Below, one piece after another: positions 1 to 6,799 of a stretch of 13,073 nt of DNA. This DNA is from Acidobacteriota bacterium (GTDB lineage Bacteria; Acidobacteriota; Terriglobia; Terriglobales; Acidobacteriaceae): positions 1 through 13,073 of the forward strand of contig JAJZIF010000055.1 in assembly GCA_021810735.1 (NCBI GenBank), given 5' to 3'. How positions within the stretch are numbered: the first letter of the stretch is position 1; every line of letters starts with the position of its first letter. The position numbers and the translations under genes are program-made. The notes beneath the pieces are model-generated. The model was not told the origin of the DNA. It saw only the letters and a program-made list of their open reading frames with translations, and did no database searches.

Positions 1-19
1 TTGACGGGAACGCGACGGA

Positions 20-62
20 TGACGTATATAGGAAGCGCAATAACTGGCCGGTTTTGACCCGC
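20..62. repeat. Left copy of imperfect 43-bp direct repeat
   Basis: This segment and 1081-1123 align without gaps in the same orientation, with about 32 of 43 positions identical by hand count. The shared core is GTATATAGG, then seven mostly different bases, then ATAA-TG-CCGGTTTT-ACCCGC. A further copy of the TGGCCGGTTTT motif follows at 70-87 (25 bp period with 45-62). Short repeated motifs of this kind near an element end are typical of IS21-family termini, so this may be the edge of an insertion sequence lying to the left of the window. The IS21 assignment is inference; the repeat itself is read directly. Confidence 0.6.
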
Positions 63-69
63 ACCTCCC

Positions 70-87
70 TGGCCGGTTTTCACCTGC
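70..87. repeat. Extra copy of the TGGCCGGTTTT motif
   Basis: Bases 70-87 repeat bases 45-62 with two mismatches (TGGCCGGTTTT, then CACCTGC against GACCCGC). This gives a 25-bp tandem-like spacing next to the 43-bp repeat. A third copy, TGACCGGTTTTCACCCGC, is at 1106-1123. Serial repeats like this resemble the transposase-binding sites of IS21-type ends, but no transposase gene is visible in the window. Confidence 0.45.
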
Positions 88-109
88 CCGCTGACACGCG
101 GAGATAGGA

Positions 110-232
110 TTAACCGCCAAGGGTACCGAGATTTGGCGTGTTTCCATAGAAAGGCAATGGCTTTAGCGTGGGGCCTCTACCGGGCCGGCACACCACTTTC
201 AGGTGGCCACAGTTGAAACATGCCGGTTCCAT
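110..232 (-). CDS. Possible 40-aa cysteine-motif small protein
   Basis: This small open frame begins with ATG at 232, 12 bp after the higA stop, and ends with TAA at 110-112. It reads C5-x2-C8-G-H and a third cysteine at residue 15 (CFNCGHLKVVC), which suggests a half zinc-ribbon, followed by a Gly/Pro-rich tail. No good Shine-Dalgarno precedes the ATG, so translation would depend on read-through coupling from higA. It could be a real small protein, a fragment of an older zinc-ribbon gene, or chance. I do not recognise a family. Confidence 0.2.
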   Translation of the reverse strand: MEPACFNCGHLKVVCRPGRGPTLKPLPFYGNTPNLGTLGG

Positions 233-244
233 CACTTAGCGCAG

Positions 245-523
245 TTAGCGCAGGCTGAATTCGACTCGTTTGCCAAGCAGATGCGCCACCTTGGCCATCG
301 TATTGAGCGTTATAGATGTGTTGGCGGGGTCCAGCAGCCGGTCAAGGCCGGTGCGGCTGGTCTTTAATCGCCGGGCCATTTCCATCTTGCTGATATGACT
401 CTTGCGCATGGCCTTCTCAAGCTCATGGGCAATCTTAAACTTAATGGCTGTCGCCCGGCACTCCTCCAGAATGCCGTCGTCCGCCAAAAACTCCTCAAAG
501 CTGGAACCTATGTTTTTTCGCAT
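245..523 (-). CDS. higA: HigA-type antitoxin, XRE/HTH
   Basis: The gene encodes a 92-aa DNA-binding antitoxin expected to neutralise the toxin encoded just upstream and to repress their shared promoter. A helix-turn-helix covers about residues 43-66 (ISKMEMARRLKTSRTGLDRLL), followed by a short helix and the C-terminal RVEFSL, which is typical of small XRE antitoxins. I chose ATG at 523 because AGGTGG lies 7 bp upstream and the gene then starts 4 bp after the toxin stop. The open frame continues upstream to 643, but that part overlaps the toxin gene and has no antitoxin-like sequence. Toxin-before-antitoxin order is characteristic of higBA. Family assignment is confident; the regulatory role is inferred from the family. 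Confidence 0.85.
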   Translation of the reverse strand: MRKNIGSSFEEFLADDGILEECRATAIKFKIAHELEKAMRKSHISKMEMARRLKTSRTGLDRLLDPANTSITLNTMAKVAHLLGKRVEFSLR

Positions 524-527
524 TGCA

Positions 528-884
528 TTACCACCTATGCCAATTGATCGCGTCGTTTCCCGCTGACACGATCTCAATTTCGTGCCGCGGTATTTTTTGC
601 GTTTTCTTAACAAATCCGTGCAGCAGTACCATCGTGCCGCCATGCACGCAAAAAATCACTCTTGCAATCCGTTCTCCAAGTCGGCTCCTGACCTCCCAAA
701 GGCCATTACCCAGGCTGCCAACAAGCGACCTACCGATTGGCCAGCAATATTGCACCTTAAGAACATCGGCACCAATTGCCTTTCGCTCCGCTTTGGGAAG
801 CGCCTGCAGCCATTCACGAACCGGCTCACTGCCGCTGTCCGTCCTGAAGAACATGGCATCGAGTGTTCGCTCAATATCAGTCAT
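528..884 (-). CDS. higB: HigB-type toxin, RelE fold / phage Gp49-like
   Basis: This 118-aa protein has the landmarks of the phage-derived Gp49-like (HigB) branch of the RelE/ParE superfamily: GLWEVRSRL at 61-69, RVIFCV at about 75-80, and LLHGFVKKTQKIPRHEIE at about 87-104. Members are usually ribosome-dependent mRNA endonucleases. The toxin precedes its antitoxin by 4 bp, so the two are surely cotranscribed. The ATG at 884 has little Shine-Dalgarno character, and a promoter-like TACACT ends one base before it, so the message may be nearly leaderless. An internal ATG at residue 11 is a less likely start because it would shorten the first helix. The pair could stabilise this locus or act in abortive infection. 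Confidence 0.88.
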   Translation of the reverse strand: MTDIERTLDAMFFRTDSGSEPVREWLQALPKAERKAIGADVLKVQYCWPIGRSLVGSLGNGLWEVRSRLGERIARVIFCVHGGTMVLLHGFVKKTQKIPRHEIEIVSAGNDAINWHRW

Positions 885-885
885 G

Positions 886-914
886 AGTGTACCATTTTTT
901 GTACGTCCTGTCCA
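886..914 (-). promoter_or_regulatory. Putative higBA promoter with GTAC half-sites
   Basis: On the minus strand TGGACA (909-914) is separated by exactly 17 bp from TACACT (886-891), one base before the higB ATG. Two GTAC palindromes (889-892 and 901-904) sit in the spacer and on the -10 element, 12 bp centre to centre. That is where an autoregulating HigA would be expected to bind. The hexamers are imperfect and the predicted start falls at or inside the higB start codon, so this is a candidate only. Confidence 0.35.
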
Positions 915-1051
915 TTTGTATCGTTGCCGATCCCGACCGGGCGTGGATTCTGGCGGACATCGGGACAGGTCCAGGTAAGTTCAAGTTTTTGTTTGCCGTT
1001 GGCCATGGGGGACATTCACGAATGGCCTGCAGCGTCGGCGACCGGTTCAGT

Positions 1052-1079
1052 AAAAAAAGACTTGCCAGGAGGCTGGCAA
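1052..1079 (-). terminator. Rho-independent terminator of the large operon
   Basis: Read on the minus strand, TTGCCAG pairs with CTGGCAA (7 bp, loop CCTC), followed by GTC and seven T residues. It lies 55 bp after the stop of the Rad50-like gene and before higB. It is a good intrinsic terminator: it ends the eight-gene operon and makes higBA a separate transcription unit. Confidence 0.85.
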
Positions 1080-1080
1080 A

Positions 1081-1123
1081 TGAGGTATATAGGGGCATTT
1101 ATAATTGACCGGTTTTCACCCGC
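1081..1123. repeat. Right copy of imperfect 43-bp direct repeat
   Basis: This matches 20-62 at about 32 of 43 positions in the same orientation and ends 11 bp before the stop codon of the Rad50-like gene. It also directly abuts the base of the operon terminator. Together the two copies bracket a ~1 kb segment that carries only higBA. It could be a remnant IS end, or the product of two successive insertions at the end of the operon. Confidence 0.6.
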
Positions 1124-1134
1124 CTTGGTGACAA

Positions 1135-3768
1135 TTACCGCAATGAAATACAGGTGGCCTCTCCGATGTTGCCATAGCGGTCCGGAACACAGGTGAAAAT
1201 CACGATTTGGCACTCTTTGGCAGCTTTGGCCAACACGGCCCCCATGAGCCGCAGGCGGTTGTGGTCAGTGTAACCAAGGGCATCGTCCAGGATGAGCGGC
1301 ATACCGCCATTCTGGGACACAATCATCGAACATGCGGATCGGAAGATCAAAGAAAGCTGTTCTCGGGTGCCACCACTCAACGAATCAAACAATACGGTAA
1401 TATTCTGCAACGTTCGACTCGTAATCCGCAATTCCTCGCTGATATCCACTTGGAAGGAGTCATCGAACACCAGACGTCCGAGTTGCTCAATCTTTTCCTT
1501 CAGCGGAGCCACATACGCCCGCCGCACCTTGACCCGTTCCTCCCGCATGGTCTCAAAGAGGCATTTGGCAGAAGATGCTCGCCGATGAAGGGATGCAGAG
1601 TCTGTCATCAGACGTTCGCAAGCAGTCTGCGCCGCGTGTAGCTTCTCGTAAAGCCCCTCCTCACCGTGAATTTTCAGACGTGTCTGGACTACGGTTAGTT
1701 CAGTTTGAGCGGCATCCCGGCGATTGTGGGTAGTTTGCAGGGATCCTTTGGCTGTTTCCGACAAGGTTTTCACCCTTTCGGGATTTTTCGTCCTGAGCGC
1801 CGTCTCGGCACATTGAACGCCGGCATTCTCAGAAGCCACGACCTGGACTGCCTGCGCCAGCGCCTTTTCCAAGCCATCATCGGAAATATTCTCGCGTGCC
1901 CGTTTAAGGTCTGCACGAGCTTGGATAAGGTGTTTGGACGAGAGATCGAGTGACGCCCGTGACTGGTGATGCTTTGTGTTGTGATCATTCCATACACCAC
2001 GGGCCACATCCAAAGTTTGGTGGGCCAACTCACATGCGTGTGCTGCTTGCCGGTGGGTCAATTCACTGCTCTTCCATTCCTTTTCTGCCGATTCCAAATC
2101 AGGGCATATCGCAGGATGCTTTGCGCGGTTGCCAACGTAGGCTGGTACGGTTTGCTCAAGGCCCATAAGCATTTCCGCAAGCTTTTCGTATGTCAGATCG
2201 CGGAGATTTTCTTTTTCAATCTGCGTCTTGGCGGCTGCAACTCGTGAGGCCTCATTGCGGGTTTCGTAGGCCTGTCTGGCCTCACTTGGGCCGACAACAC
2301 TGGCGTTTTCGCACAGGCAGTCCAATTCTCCCTGGCAGTCTACGACCCTTTTTTCGAGCTTTTCGAAGCTGGCACCAGCGATCACATCGATATTTAGCTT
2401 TTTAGGAATACTCAATCGCAGGTTGCTGGTGACAGTCAGTGATCGCTCGCTGCCCTTGCTCAGCGTCGTGTCTTTCCCGTCGATTATCATGAAACATTCG
2501 GCCAGGCTTTCAAGACGTACTTGAGGTGCGCCGGTTTCCAGCTTTGCTTTGGCAGCAAGCAGTTCCTTTTCCGCTGCTTCTATGGACTCCAGAACCCGCG
2601 CGGTCACCTTGTTACAACGAAGCAGTTTCTCGGCCTGCGCAGCGTTTTTTCTGGCTTCATCTATGCGGGACTTGCGTTCACCGAGTTGTTCGAGTTGCAA
2701 TTTATTCTGATAATAGTCAAAATCCGCCCGTCGAAGTTCGGCGTTCTTGTCTGCTAATTTTCTCACTTCATCAGCCTGACTGAATGTCACCTGTGTCTTC
2801 TTGAGTTCACGCTGGGCCTGCTCCAAGACTGGAACGGACATAGCACTTTCAGCATTGATCTTCTTGTATTCCTGATCAGCTTCGGCAACCCTCGTGATCA
2901 GCGCCTGGCGAAAGTCACGGTCGCGGTGTGCCGCTTCTTCGGATTGTTGGGCCGACTGCAGCTTCAAACGCGACGTTGAGAGCGCACCCTCCAAATCTCT
3001 GATCTCGGCAAGTGACGTTGTATAGGCAGTGACCTCTTGAGTAAGTCTATCATCCTGTTCCTTCAATTGTGCCAATTCCTCCTGGAGAGAGGCGGTACGT
3101 TCGGTATCATCGTCGAGACTACGGATTGCTTGCTCGATATTGGAGGCTTCTTCTTCGGAGCGCGTCAATGCAGTACGTGCATCTGTCAGCTCTTTTCGCT
3201 CTGCACCGCGCTCGGTGTAATAACGAAGGTATTCCGTTCGCACTTTGTCGAATAGGCCCACTTCGGCGGGATCGGTGGGACGGCCACCAGCCGCCTGATC
3301 CAACGCGGCTGAAAGTGATGTCTGCCTGGCCAGATCGGGCTGGTGGATGGCGTCGCCTTGCTGAATGGTCAGTGCCTTCCAGAGGTCAACGTCAAGCGTC
3401 TCGCGGAGGATGGCGTCAGCGCGTTCGTGTGCTTTGCGCCCTGTGTGGTTTTCCGGGTTGGGTTTTGTGATGATAAGTGTGGTTTCTGGTCGTTTCAGAA
3501 ACCTCTTGAAGTACGTGAACGCGTAAGGCCCGCTTTCCGCTTGCAGCTCAATCTCCGGTCCCTCGTCTCTATGCACTGGCTTGACCGCTTCGACATTCCT
3601 ATGCCTGCTGTTATCCAAATACTCGAAGAGAAGACCTATGGCTTCGCGAAGACTGGTTTTCCCAGCTTCATTGGGGCCCTGAATGAGTGTAATACCATCG
3701 GGACCGAACTTTACCTCGGCGGCGGTAATGCCCCTGTAATTGGCAACTCGAAGTCGAATGAATTTCAT
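1135..3768 (-). CDS. Rad50/SbcC/YhaN-like coiled-coil ATPase
   Basis: This 877-aa SMC-like ATPase is the probable partner of the Mre11-like nuclease whose stop it overlaps by 4 bp (ATGA, with GGGAGG 4 bp before the ATG). It has an N-terminal lobe with Walker A GPNEAGKTS (31-39) and Q-loop IQQGD (about 135-139). Coiled coils run over about 190-415 and 465-745, with a beta-rich insert between. The C-terminal lobe has the signature LSGGTREQ (797-804) and Walker B LILDD (825-829). There is no CXXC zinc hook; only C484-x-C486 lies near the middle. The H-loop region reads FTCVPDRY, where relatives usually have a histidine (TCHPERY), so valine replaces it. The architecture is closest to YhaN-like proteins. 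It probably tethers and senses DNA ends for its nuclease. It is the last gene before the terminator. Confidence 0.9.
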   Translation of the reverse strand: MKFIRLRVANYRGITAAEVKFGPDGITLIQGPNEAGKTSLREAIGLLFEYLDNSRHRNVEAVKPVHRDEGPEIELQAESGPYAFTYFKRFLKRPETTLIITKPNPENHTGRKAHERADAILRETLDVDLWKALTIQQGDAIHQPDLARQTSLSAALDQAAGGRPTDPAEVGLFDKVRTEYLRYYTERGAERKELTDARTALTRSEEEASNIEQAIRSLDDDTERTASLQEELAQLKEQDDRLTQEVTAYTTSLAEIRDLEGALSTSRLKLQSAQQSEEAAHRDRDFRQALITRVAEADQEYKKINAESAMSVPVLEQAQRELKKTQVTFSQADEVRKLADKNAELRRADFDYYQNKLQLEQLGERKSRIDEARKNAAQAEKLLRCNKVTARVLESIEAAEKELLAAKAKLETGAPQVRLESLAECFMIIDGKDTTLSKGSERSLTVTSNLRLSIPKKLNIDVIAGASFEKLEKRVVDCQGELDCLCENASVVGPSEARQAYETRNEASRVAAAKTQIEKENLRDLTYEKLAEMLMGLEQTVPAYVGNRAKHPAICPDLESAEKEWKSSELTHRQAAHACELAHQTLDVARGVWNDHNTKHHQSRASLDLSSKHLIQARADLKRARENISDDGLEKALAQAVQVVASENAGVQCAETALRTKNPERVKTLSETAKGSLQTTHNRRDAAQTELTVVQTRLKIHGEEGLYEKLHAAQTACERLMTDSASLHRRASSAKCLFETMREERVKVRRAYVAPLKEKIEQLGRLVFDDSFQVDISEELRITSRTLQNITVLFDSLSGGTREQLSLIFRSACSMIVSQNGGMPLILDDALGYTDHNRLRLMGAVLAKAAKECQIVIFTCVPDRYGNIGEATCISLR

Positions 3769-4895
3769 ACCGCCTCCCTTGCCAACCGCAACAGAAGCAT
3801 CAAAGCTTCGCGGGCTTCTGTACCTGCGATTCCACCGTCCACGATTTTGTTGCGTAGTCGTTGAACCGTTGCATCGGCAAAACCCGAAAATCCGAGATTC
3901 GTAAAATCTGTATCGTCAGGTACGAGGAGAAGTTCCTCATCCCGAACATCGAAAGCCCCAAATACATCTTGTGCGGCAGTAAGATGATTTTGAAGTGCTC
4001 CGCTCAACGTCAGAGAAAGTGAGCCAACGAGGTTCAACCGAATCACCGTGCGGTCCTTATTGTCGATCTCTTCCAGTGATTTCCGTAATGCTTCTACATC
4101 GTCGGCGGCATTGAGGTCAACCCGTGCCCGCTCGATGAACCGCCACTGCCCTATCTGGACTGGTTTGGTAGTTATACGATCTTCACCAACTTCCACGATC
4201 TGGGCATAACCGGATTGCACCTCTCCAAAATCCGTGCTCTCCGGTGTTCCTGAATACCAAATACGGTCGCCAACACCGACCTTGGTCAAGGAATGTCGGT
4301 CACCAAGCGCCACAAAGTGAACCTTTCCTTCGCCTATGGCGCGGTCGAGTGTGGCAACTGCAATAGTCCCGGCGGCATGCCGGTCGGGCGTGAGTGTATC
4401 GACGGCCCCATGCCCCATACAAATACGGATGGTTCCTTTCGCAGGCACGAGGGCTTTGATCGCATCGGTAATGGGATTGGTTACGGGTCGTTTCGACATC
4501 CACGGCGAGCCGACCATTTCCACTCCGTCAGCAATCTTGATGGGGGCAGAAGTTTCGATTACCTGCACTTGGTCGGGCTTCCTCTCATTGAAAGTGCTTG
4601 AGCGATAAACGGAAGCTGCATTCAACGGGTCATGGTTGCCGGGAAGGAGGAACACTGGAATGGGCACGTCCTTGAGCGCCTCCAGAGCGCGGGCAACGGT
4701 TTTCCGGTCCACTTGGTTCGATTCAAATACGTCGCCACACACCAGCATAAACTGGCACTTCTCGTCTCTGGCAATGCGCCCCATGGCACGAATTGCATCG
4801 AATCGCGCCTGGCTATAGCGGTCCTGTGCGCCTTCTGAAAGGAAGTGACGGGTCATGCCCAACTGCCAGTCGCTTGTATGAAGAAAACGAATCAT
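3765..4895 (-). CDS. Mre11/SbcD-like DNA exonuclease (metallophosphoesterase)
   Basis: This 376-aa calcineurin-like phosphoesterase forms a nuclease pair with the Rad50-like ATPase. Visible motifs are HTSDWQLG (6-13, motif I), GDVFES (54-59, motif II), GNHDP (86-90, motif III), GHGAVD (161-166) and ALGDRHS (196-202). Two metal-site positions differ from textbook SbcD/Mre11: motif I has Q11 where DxH is usual, and GDRH replaces GHxH. From memory, DWQLG and GDRH recur in a family of bacterial exonucleases paired with YhaN-like ATPases, so this probably marks a subfamily and not a dead enzyme. The ATG at 4895 has GAGG 6 bp upstream. The gene follows herA after a 45-bp gap. A decayed second copy of its 5' end lies at 11168-11359. 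Confidence 0.9.
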   Translation of the reverse strand: MIRFLHTSDWQLGMTRHFLSEGAQDRYSQARFDAIRAMGRIARDEKCQFMLVCGDVFESNQVDRKTVARALEALKDVPIPVFLLPGNHDPLNAASVYRSSTFNERKPDQVQVIETSAPIKIADGVEMVGSPWMSKRPVTNPITDAIKALVPAKGTIRICMGHGAVDTLTPDRHAAGTIAVATLDRAIGEGKVHFVALGDRHSLTKVGVGDRIWYSGTPESTDFGEVQSGYAQIVEVGEDRITTKPVQIGQWRFIERARVDLNAADDVEALRKSLEEIDNKDRTVIRLNLVGSLSLTLSGALQNHLTAAQDVFGAFDVRDEELLLVPDDTDFTNLGFSGFADATVQRLRNKIVDGGIAGTEAREALMLLLRLAREAV

Positions 4896-4940
4896 AGATG
4901 TCCTCTAATAAAGGCTTTACGCCGTGCCGTTTGTCCGGAA

Positions 4941-6761
4941 TCACTGCGTCATCAGCAATCGACACGGTGCCGGATCGATTGCCGTCTGCACAGGCCGGGT
5001 GTGAGACGTGAACGAACAAATCGCCTGACCGGCGGCGAGTGATGGTAAGTGATGCCACAATGATGCCTCAATTCCACCAATCGATCGTTGAAGCCGGTTG
5101 ATTACATTGGCATCGCTAATCTTGTGCAAAATCCAGTTGTTAATCAGCCCAAGAACCTCGTCCGGCAGATGTTGTGGAAGCTGCGTGACGAAACACAGGC
5201 CCAACCAGCGTTTCCGGCCGCGACGGGCAATACGGGCAACTTGCTGGAACAGCACGGGCATCTGCTTGATCCGATTCGCGGAAAGGAATTCGTGTGCCTC
5301 TTCGATGAACACCATCGTCGGTGTCGGTGATTTCCCCGCTTTGGAGGCGGCACGGTAATTCTCTTCCTGTTGCCGTTGAATACCGCGAAGAAGATCGGCG
5401 ATTACAAGGTTGTTCACTTGGGGCGAGTCGGTGTCACTGAGGTCGATGACGGTAACGCGGCCAGGCTGGAGCATGTTACCAAAATCCACCGGAGCAGCTT
5501 TCTTTGAGTCAAACACGCCTAACCGCTTCAACCGCCCAAGCTTGCCCAGGAGAGCGCGCCAGCTAAATACATGCTTGGGTGGGTCTGCACTTCCGATAAT
5601 CTGTTTTAGGATCGCCACGTTAGATTGAAATGTAGAATCAGTTAAATATGGGTCAGTGGTCTTCTTGTCAACAATCGCCTCGATCAATAACGCGATGTCG
5701 CATAGTTGTGTGAGCGTCATTGTAGGGTAACCTGAGTCGAACTCATCGAGGTCGAGTAACTGAACCTGGTCTTCTGGCGTTTTTGGCCAAATCTTAAGAC
5801 GCTCTAGAGCGCGTTTGCAAATGTCGTAGGCCTTGATGAACCGTTCTTCTTGTGCGTCGCTAAACTCTAAGATTTCCTTGACGGCATATGGAGAGAAGGC
5901 CGAGAATGGCAGGCTAAACGGCAAAATCTTTTGGTGTCTTGGGTTTGCACAGTCTCTGCCAACGAGGTGAAGGATGTGCGTGTTGACGACGCCAGCCGGT
6001 TTGCGACCACGGCGCTCCAGGGCCTCTTTCATGACCGGATTGTCGGTTGGCTCGTGAATGGCGCAGTACTCGCCCTCGGTGTCGATCAGGACCACGGACA
6101 TTTCACGTTGCTGGAGCTGCGCTATAAGTCCAGATACCGTGGTCGACTTTCCACCACCGGTTGTACCGAGGATTCCCAGGTGGCGCGGAAATACGGCCTT
6201 GCTATTGGATGGAATACGAACCTCCAAATCATCAAATCCATCGGCAAGCCCCAGGCAAATATCCCCGCCAAGACGAAGGACAGCGGACGTCTCCACCTTG
6301 TCCAGAACAAACACGGGGCTGTTAGGTTTCGGGCGTCGGCGGGGTGGAACGATGGTGCCAGTCTCGAGTCGTTCCCCGATCAGTGCTAACTGGCCGCGCC
6401 CGTGAAATGGTGGCATCAAAAGCCCGCCGCGGACTGTGGAAGCAATGATAGGTGTGGCATCTGCAGAGAGACCATCTGGTTCGGCAAACGGACCCGCTAC
6501 AACTGCCGCAAGGTATTCACGGTTATCCGGGAGGCTGTGAATTCGCACCAGCGCTTGGCTGGGCAGGGTATCAATGGAGTCCTTTGGCAGCAAGATCGTG
6601 ACGGTCCCGTCTTCGCTCCTGCCAGAATCAAACATGGTTACGCCAACACTGCCGTTATACGCCGGCGGTCGCGACCATGGACCCCCGGCCCTCTTTCCAT
6701 CCTGCTCTATTCGCTGAAACACTTCGGTGGGTGTTGCTTCGATACCGCTTTCAGTGGCCAT
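4941..6761 (-). CDS. HerA-like DNA translocase/helicase (DUF87)
   Basis: This hexameric FtsK/HerA-superfamily ATPase is expected to pump duplex DNA into the NurA nuclease. With this start (606 aa) it has an N-terminal HAS-barrel-like region (about 40-150), Walker A GTTGGGKST (199-207), IDTEGEY (about 226-232), Walker B MVFIEEAHEF (483-492) and VTQLP (525-529). A helical insertion sits between, and the tail is rich in basic residues around ARRGRKR. I prefer ATG at 6761 because GGAG lies about 9 bp upstream. A GTG at 6803 would overlap the nurA-like stop as GTGA and give 620 aa, so coupling makes that start possible too. HerA and NurA are a known functional pair, and their adjacency here supports both calls. 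Confidence 0.9.
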   Translation of the reverse strand: MATESGIEATPTEVFQRIEQDGKRAGGPWSRPPAYNGSVGVTMFDSGRSEDGTVTILLPKDSIDTLPSQALVRIHSLPDNREYLAAVVAGPFAEPDGLSADATPIIASTVRGGLLMPPFHGRGQLALIGERLETGTIVPPRRRPKPNSPVFVLDKVETSAVLRLGGDICLGLADGFDDLEVRIPSNSKAVFPRHLGILGTTGGGKSTTVSGLIAQLQQREMSVVLIDTEGEYCAIHEPTDNPVMKEALERRGRKPAGVVNTHILHLVGRDCANPRHQKILPFSLPFSAFSPYAVKEILEFSDAQEERFIKAYDICKRALERLKIWPKTPEDQVQLLDLDEFDSGYPTMTLTQLCDIALLIEAIVDKKTTDPYLTDSTFQSNVAILKQIIGSADPPKHVFSWRALLGKLGRLKRLGVFDSKKAAPVDFGNMLQPGRVTVIDLSDTDSPQVNNLVIADLLRGIQRQQEENYRAASKAGKSPTPTMVFIEEAHEFLSANRIKQMPVLFQQVARIARRGRKRWLGLCFVTQLPQHLPDEVLGLINNWILHKISDANVINRLQRSIGGIEASLWHHLPSLAAGQAICSFTSHTRPVQTAIDPAPCRLLMTQ

Positions 6762-6799
6762 ATATTGTATCTCCAGCATGAACCAAATATCCGGGTTAC

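Noticed and set aside
524..643. Longer version of the higA protein starting at 643
   Set aside because: The extra 40 residues overlap higB in another frame, and a good ribosome site decides for ATG 523.
887..1108. Frames of about 73 codons on both strands between higB and the Rad50-like gene
   Set aside because: They cover the terminator, repeat and promoter and have no recognisable protein features.
1207..1641. Plus-strand frames of 98-144 codons inside the Rad50-like gene
   Set aside because: They lie opposite a gene with unmistakable ATPase motifs, have no recognisable domains, and the same applies to the other antisense frames up to 8494.
2300..2340. Zinc hook in the Rad50-like protein
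   Set aside because: The cysteines at residues 478, 484 and 486 do not form CXXC and are not at a clear coiled-coil apex.
1135..4895. Ordinary housekeeping sbcCD pair
   Set aside because: The motif changes (DWQLG, GDRH, FTCVP), the missing zinc hook and the fusion into an operon with a methylase, NurA and HerA do not fit chromosomal sbcCD.
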